Assembly (NCBI GenBank): GCA_021292105.1
Contig: CM037874.1
Coordinates: forward strand, 58,568,539 to 58,632,538
Origin: Anadara kagoshimensis
Lineage: Eukaryota; Mollusca; Bivalvia; Arcoida; Arcidae
DNA length: 64,000 nt
Reading direction: 5' to 3'
Shown: positions 59,251 through 64,000 of the stretch, piece by piece
Layout: each line of letters opens with the position of its first letter
Numbering within the stretch: position 1 is the first letter of the stretch
Position numbers and translations under genes: made by a program
Notes under the pieces: model-generated
Database searches by the model: none
Seen by the model: only the letters and a program-made list of their open reading frames with translations
What the model was told of the DNA's origin: nothing

Positions 59251-60963
59251 ATGAAACGAACTGCAAATATTTTGAAAGCCATTATTTGTGGTATTTCACA
59301 TTCCGTTTTCGTCAGTCCATTTACGGCTGGAAATATCGTAACGACAGAAAGAAGACGAGATAGTCCGAGATTTGATGGACAAATTTCAACATCGGTTTTA
59401 ATAACATGGATAATTGGCATTATTTTTGTTATAGGGATCGCAATTTATTATGTGCCTCATAATTCCACTTTCCCACTGATTTTGAACATATTTATGTTTG
59501 TGGTGGAAATCGTTTCACCAACGTCCGTTATATTTATATCTATCTTTGTGTGTTATCGACATCGTCACTGGTTACACAATAGAAGAGTCAAAGAAATATC
59601 ATTGACAATGAAAACAAAATTTCTATGGTTCTTTGCTGGAGGATACATCTTTTCTGCGATCAGTGAAATTGTGGAGTATTCTCGCTGCCTAATGCATGGC
59701 AGCGCCGTTAGATTTCTTCTTACACACAGCATTTTGAAAGTGATCAGCACAATTCTTCAGACAGGATTTATTACATATTTCTCAAAATTTAATTTTCATA
59801 TATGCTTAACTATGCATTACGGGTTATTGGTGATCATTCTTACTAACATTTGCAACTGGGGTTGGATAACAGCTCAGGAATATAACGAATACTTTCGAGC
59901 AAGTATCGCCTTCGGTAACAAAAGTATACCTAAACCGCGTATTCAGGAAAATATGTCCTGTTTAGAGAATTCTACATTTGATACATTCTTCGAGTCAATA
60001 GATCCAAATTTATTCAGAATAATGGCGGAATACCATTTACTTTCCTTTGGACTATTGCTGACATTTTGGAAGGCAACAGAAATACAGGGAGTAAAAAATA
60101 ATGACAGTTGTAAATGTAACCAAGGTTACCAAAGTATTTCCGAAACTGAAGTTCCAAATCAAACCAACAATACAACAGTTAATGAAACAGAATTAAATAT
60201 CCCCGAAAACCTTGTATTGGTTATCAGTGAAAATGTCGAGGAACCACAAACAGAGTCGTCGCCCATCCTTCACGATTCCAAAGACACTCAACAATTACGA
60301 AAGCGTGTTATTTCGTATTATTTTGTTCTTTTGACAGGGATTGTAATGTATCTTCCACAGCTAACAGGAGTTCTAGTACCTTATTTTGTTGAAAGTACAG
60401 ACGACACAAGTGTCGGGATGTGGAACAAATATCAAATCTTTATCTCAGCTTTAAGACTATTTCTTATTTTCGCAGCTTTTTACAAATTGGAAAAGGAATG
60501 TATTCCTAGACCGGATTTACGCGGTATAAATTCTAATGATTATATATTTTTATTTGGTGCTTTTTTCGATACTGCTTATAATGCCTTAAAACTCATTGCA
60601 CTCACAATCTACCATGGATTATCAAGTGAACGTGAACCAATTCATGTAGTTTTAAACCTTATAAATGATTTTTATCAGACTGTTTTCATTATGAAAGCTC
60701 ATCGATATCAGAAGATGACAAAAAGAGACAGTTTTTGGCCGATAGAATATATTTGTCTGTTTCTAAGCAGTTTTAATTTCGGTATTTGGACAGTATATAG
60801 TTTTGTGAAAAACACAAAAGCTGACATAGACATTATTCCTAAGACTGTTTTTTCAAGTAGGTCATGGTATGTTGTGGACTTTGTTATATTGCCTGTTACT
60901 ATATTTTATATATTTCACTGCTTTTTGGATTTTTTCTGTTTATATAGAAGATTTTCTCAGTAA
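59251..60963 (+). CDS. Otopetrin-like proton channel, intact single-exon frame
   Basis: The frame gives 570 residues and twelve likely membrane helices in two sets of six, joined by a hydrophilic linker (about residues 280-348) with several N-x-T/S sites and many acidic residues. This 6+6 layout is that of otopetrins, proton channels used in acid sensing and biomineral control. Two places recall the family most. The sixth helix is FRIMAEYHLLSFGLLLTFWK, compared with the E-x-x-L-I-x-x-x-x-x-x-x-W pattern. The last helix is VDFVILPVTIFYIFHCFLDF, compared with the LPLxIFYRFHS pattern. The family call comes from these patterns, not a search. An AG acceptor stands five bases before the ATG, so this may be the second exon of a longer transcript and the true start may lie upstream. 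Confidence 0.75.
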   Translation: MKRTANILKAIICGISHSVFVSPFTAGNIVTTERRRDSPRFDGQISTSVLITWIIGIIFVIGIAIYYVPHNSTFPLILNIFMFVVEIVSPTSVIFISIFVCYRHRHWLHNRRVKEISLTMKTKFLWFFAGGYIFSAISEIVEYSRCLMHGSAVRFLLTHSILKVISTILQTGFITYFSKFNFHICLTMHYGLLVIILTNICNWGWITAQEYNEYFRASIAFGNKSIPKPRIQENMSCLENSTFDTFFESIDPNLFRIMAEYHLLSFGLLLTFWKATEIQGVKNNDSCKCNQGYQSISETEVPNQTNNTTVNETELNIPENLVLVISENVEEPQTESSPILHDSKDTQQLRKRVISYYFVLLTGIVMYLPQLTGVLVPYFVESTDDTSVGMWNKYQIFISALRLFLIFAAFYKLEKECIPRPDLRGINSNDYIFLFGAFFDTAYNALKLIALTIYHGLSSEREPIHVVLNLINDFYQTVFIMKAHRYQKMTKRDSFWPIEYICLFLSSFNFGIWTVYSFVKNTKADIDIIPKTVFSSRSWYVVDFVILPVTIFYIFHCFLDFFCLYRRFSQ

Positions 60964-61595
60964 ATAAGTCGTATATTTACTGTAATTAATATTGTAGATA
61001 GTAGATACTAGATGTAAAACAAGAGAAACTGTGTATGATTGAATAATAATAATAATAATAATATAGTGAAAGTACAAACAGCTATAAGTTGATGAAAGAA
61101 GATATTTGATCATGTTTTACTTGTTTGAAGTGTAGAGAAACGTCGGTCAACCTGTATCAATGTAAGCATGGCGGCAATATATTGTTTTCAATATCATTCT
61201 AGCTTAAACTTGAACTTAGTGCAAGTGGTATATTTGAAATATTCGCCGGACTATATTGTGTCCGCCACAAAATATTCACATGAACTTTGACAAGGAGACA
61301 GTTATAAATTTCCCACGATGATATAAAATTTTATCTCCCACGAACATTTGTGAATTTACAGTATGTGGTATCTACGAATCAATGTCCATTCCTAATTACA
61401 CATAAAAAAGTAATGAAATGGAAATTAAAAATGTCGCAGACAAGGGTACAATATCTAACCTTAATATAATATCTAATGGAATGAAAGGGAAGTTAAAAAA
61501 TATCGAAGACACCGACCGTTTCCTCTTTGACATGAAAAATACTTCCTTATTTCAATCATACTCTAATTCGTTTTGATTTGTTAAAATAACTTCAG

Positions 61596-61857
61596 GATAT
61601 CAGAAGATAACAAAAAAAAAAGAGAGTTTTTGGCCAAAAGAATATATTTGTCTATTTCTAAGCAGTTTTAATTTCGGTATATGGACAGTATATAGTTTTG
61701 TTAGAAACACAAAAGCTGACATAGACATTATTCCTAAGACTGTATTTTCATGTAAGTCATGGTATGTTGTGGACTTTATGATCTTGCCTGTTACTATATT
61801 TTATATATTTCATTGCTTTTTAGATTTTTTCTGTTTGTATAAAAGATTCTCTTCGTA
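61596..61857 (+). pseudogene. Remnant of a further otopetrin-like 3' end, unit 2
   Basis: An open frame matches the last ~85 residues of the neighbouring gene (ESFWPKEYICLFLSSFNFGI, then SWYVVDFMILPVTIFYIFHC, KRFSS stop) with about a dozen changes. Similarity begins right after a TTCAG, like an acceptor. Upstream parts are missing, so it is the tail of an old tandem copy. Confidence 0.8.
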
Positions 61858-62139
61858 ATTATCAAACACAAGCATACTGGTTTGGTAAAATATACAAATG
61901 AAAGTTGTTGATGGAAAAACCGGACTACAAATGTAAAAGCAATTTTGTCTGTTTGAAAAATGACAAAATGACATTACATGCAGATATTACTTATTGTGAT
62001 GTAACACAGCTGTTGAATATTCATCGGTGCAGCAGGCACAACTTGTTAGTTACGTCACCGGTCAATATCCAATGTCTATGTAATTTATTTTATTTCCTTA
62101 GTAAGGGTTTGATTGGAATAGTTATTAATTTGGTCCTTT

Positions 62140-62730
62140 TTTTCCAATTTTTAGTATGCCTTTGTTATTATTATTATTATTTTTTTTTTTTTAAATTTCA
62201 GCATGCGTATAATTTATTTGAAATTTTGAAATTTTTTTTGCATGTTCAGGCATTTAATTTTTCCATATTTTCACAATTTCAGGATATCCATATTATTAGT
62301 TTTAACTTTTAAGAAATATTCAGGATGTCTGTATGAATATTTTTTTCCATATTTTGACGAATTTCTATGATGCCTGTGTCATATATTCTGGATGTCTACA
62401 TAATTACTTTGTTTTCTATTTTTTGACAAATTTTTTGAATATCTACATTATTATTTTTGTTCCATAGTTCGCCAAATTTTCAATATGTCTTTAAAGTTAT
62501 TTTTCCTCCATAAGTTGCTAAATTTTTAGTTTGTTAATGTAATTTGTTTTCCACATATATATTTTTTCCAGATTTCGAAAAAATGTTCAGTATGTCTATG
62601 AAATTATTTGTTTCCATATTTTGGCAAAATTTCAGTATGTCCATATTATTATTTTTTACATATTTTGTCAAACTGTTTGTATGTCTATATAATTTATTTT
62701 TCTCTCATTTGAATAAATTTCCAAGATGTC
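62140..62730. repeat. Degenerate 60-base tandem repeat, unit 2
   Basis: Counterpart of 45480-46260, here without SINE or LINE, so it shows both empty sites. Confidence 0.65.
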
Positions 62731-63502
62731 TGTAAATCAGTAATTTAATGCGTCATGAAATTAATGCGAATTGCCGATTTTGCTGTAAAATGCGTATTTA
62801 AATTAATGCAATTTTTTTAAAATTCCAAAAATTACTTTTGCCACCTTTTGTCTTGAAAATTACAAAAAATGTTGAATTATTGTCTTATGACTTGTTTATT
62901 ATTCCATAAACATGTAATAATCATATACTTTCGGGTAGATACTACCGTAGTATTTAAAAAATAAACAGGGTATAGCTTACAAAGGGTACCGGTCGTAAAT
63001 GTTGAAGCGACTATAACAGGTTTTTAATCATTAAAAACAGTGGTGTCTGATTGTCAAAACAAAGAAACACATAGTAGTTAGTTTAGAAACAAACAGTACT
63101 ACAAGTATTACGTTTTGGGTTTGAGTAGAATCGACATAGCAAAGCAATTCGTTTGTTGCATAAAAGGAAAGCCCCGTTTCACTGTAAATCATTGTGTTAC
63201 AAACATGGCAATGTTTAAAGTTTGTGAAATAAAAGTCTCACTTATATCGCTAAATTTTCGATAATTTATGAAGAGATTAATAATACGTTACACGAGAACT
63301 AGAGAATTATAGTCAACTAACAGAGTAGGGGGTTTCTAATAAATAAACTACGATTACAACTTCCGGTTCAAGGGAGATAAATTAATTTACATTGAACTTC
63401 TGGAAATCGGAAAAATTAATGCGAGCAAGAAATTAATGCGATGAAACTGGCCTCGCATTTTTCGCATTAATTTCTTGCTCGCATCAGTTTATTAATTTAC
63501 AG
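62730..63502. mobile_element. 0.77 kb inverted-ended element, unit 2 copy
   Basis: The ends CTGTAAATCAGTAATTTAAT and (inverted) CTGTAAATTAATAAACTGAT, with GAAATTAATGC inside, match the unit 1 copy. Presence in both units dates it before the duplication. Confidence 0.7.
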
Positions 63503-63529
63503 TATTTAATTTTTTTTAAATTTTGACAA

Positions 63530-63770
63530 CTTTACTGCATATCTATATAATTTATTTGTTCCATATTTTGACAAATATTTAGTATTATAATATAATTATT
63601 TTTTTGCATATTTTTCACAAAATTTTTGTATACCTGTATTATTATTTATTTTTCATATTTTTCACAAATTTTCAGTATGTCTATATAATTAATTTTTCCA
63701 TATTTTTTTTTTACAAATTTCCAGGATTTCCACACAATGTTTGTTTGTATTTTGGCAATATTTCAGAATT
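63530..63770. repeat. Further degenerate tandem repeats
   Basis: More copies of the CATATTTTxxACAAATTT/TATGTCTATATAAT repeat. This stretch is absent from the corresponding place in unit 1. Confidence 0.55.
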
Positions 63771-63816
63771 TATTTTTAAGTGGGAAGTAAACGAAGTGTA
63801 TTTTCCTATATAATAA

Positions 63817-63925
63817 AAGGGTTATTGAACTGATATCGTGAAATATTGTCCTTGTTAACTCGACATTTGCACGAGCTTGCGAGTAAACTCGGGACAGTTT
63901 TTCACAATATCAGTTCAATAACCCT
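63817..63925. repeat. Hairpin at the right end of unit 2
   Basis: Same stem and loop as at 52520-52628, again directly followed by TGTAG satellite. Confidence 0.85.
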
Positions 63926-63928
63926 ATA

Positions 63929-64000
63929 GTATAGTGCAGTGGAGTGTCGTGTAGTGAAGTGTAGTGCATGTAGTGGAACACTGTGCAGTGTCGTGTAGTA
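63929..64000 (+). repeat. TGTAG satellite at the right window edge
   Basis: It opens the same way as 52629-52733 (TAGTGCAGTG, GTGTCGTGTAG, GTGGAACACTGTGCAGTG) and is cut by the window end. A further unit probably follows. Confidence 0.85.

Larger units (their letters stand above)
52734..63928 (+). repeat. Duplicated unit 2 (phospholipase pseudogene plus intact otopetrin-like gene)
   Basis: It is collinear with unit 1 and on the same strand, from GTACGGTGGTTCTGGCCTCG to the boundary hairpin, followed by the satellite. At about 11.2 kb it is half the length of unit 1. It lacks the 5.1 kb phospholipase intron/exon block, the 1.0 kb segment, the SINE and the LINE, and it has a longer (AT)n microsatellite (58817-58876). 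Confidence 0.9.

Overview
The window is animal nuclear DNA: AT-rich, with GT-AG introns, tRNA-headed SINEs, an L1/Tx1-type LINE, a pogo-type transposon, many foldback elements and several satellites. Together the repeats and genes suggest a mollusc, most likely a bivalve. That is inference; no species marker was tested. No bacterial operons, CRISPR array or rRNA were seen.

Left part (1-14,800): the end of a jockey-like reverse transcriptase, then the first coding exon of IFT20 on the minus strand (1033-1159), then a BACURD gene (TNFAIP1/KCTD10/KCTD13 family) on the plus strand in five coding exons (6430-13494). IFT20 and TNFAIP1 are head-to-head neighbours in vertebrates, so this looks like an ancient divergent pair. 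Here a decayed pogo element (1224-4050) and a foldback repeat (about 4545-5330) have been inserted between them. BACURD introns carry a nested inverted-repeat element, SINEs and a tandem duplication that copies a splice donor.

Middle part (15,000-27,400): a complete secreted matrix metalloproteinase on the minus strand (23625 down to 16956, 11 coding exons, 533 codons). It has signal peptide, cysteine switch, catalytic zinc site, Thr-rich hinge and hemopexin domain. Repeats follow, including the 3' tail of a decayed retroelement.

Right part (27,400-64,000): two long TGTAG satellite blocks, then a large direct duplication. Unit 1 (about 30126-52628) and unit 2 (about 52734-63928) each carry a group III (bee-venom-type) secreted phospholipase A2 locus and an otopetrin-like 12-helix membrane protein locus, in the same order and strand. 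The same satellite lies before unit 1, between the units and at the right edge, so a third unit probably follows. The units have decayed in complementary ways. Unit 1 keeps a complete phospholipase gene but its otopetrin-like gene is split by a one-base loss. Unit 2 keeps an intact 570-residue otopetrin-like ORF, but its phospholipase has a frameshift and a 5.1 kb deletion that removed the middle exon. Unit 1 is about twice as long mainly because of a 3.5 kb terminal-inverted-repeat element, a 1 kb segment, a SINE and a 5.2 kb LINE. For the SINE and LINE, unit 2 shows the uninterrupted site.
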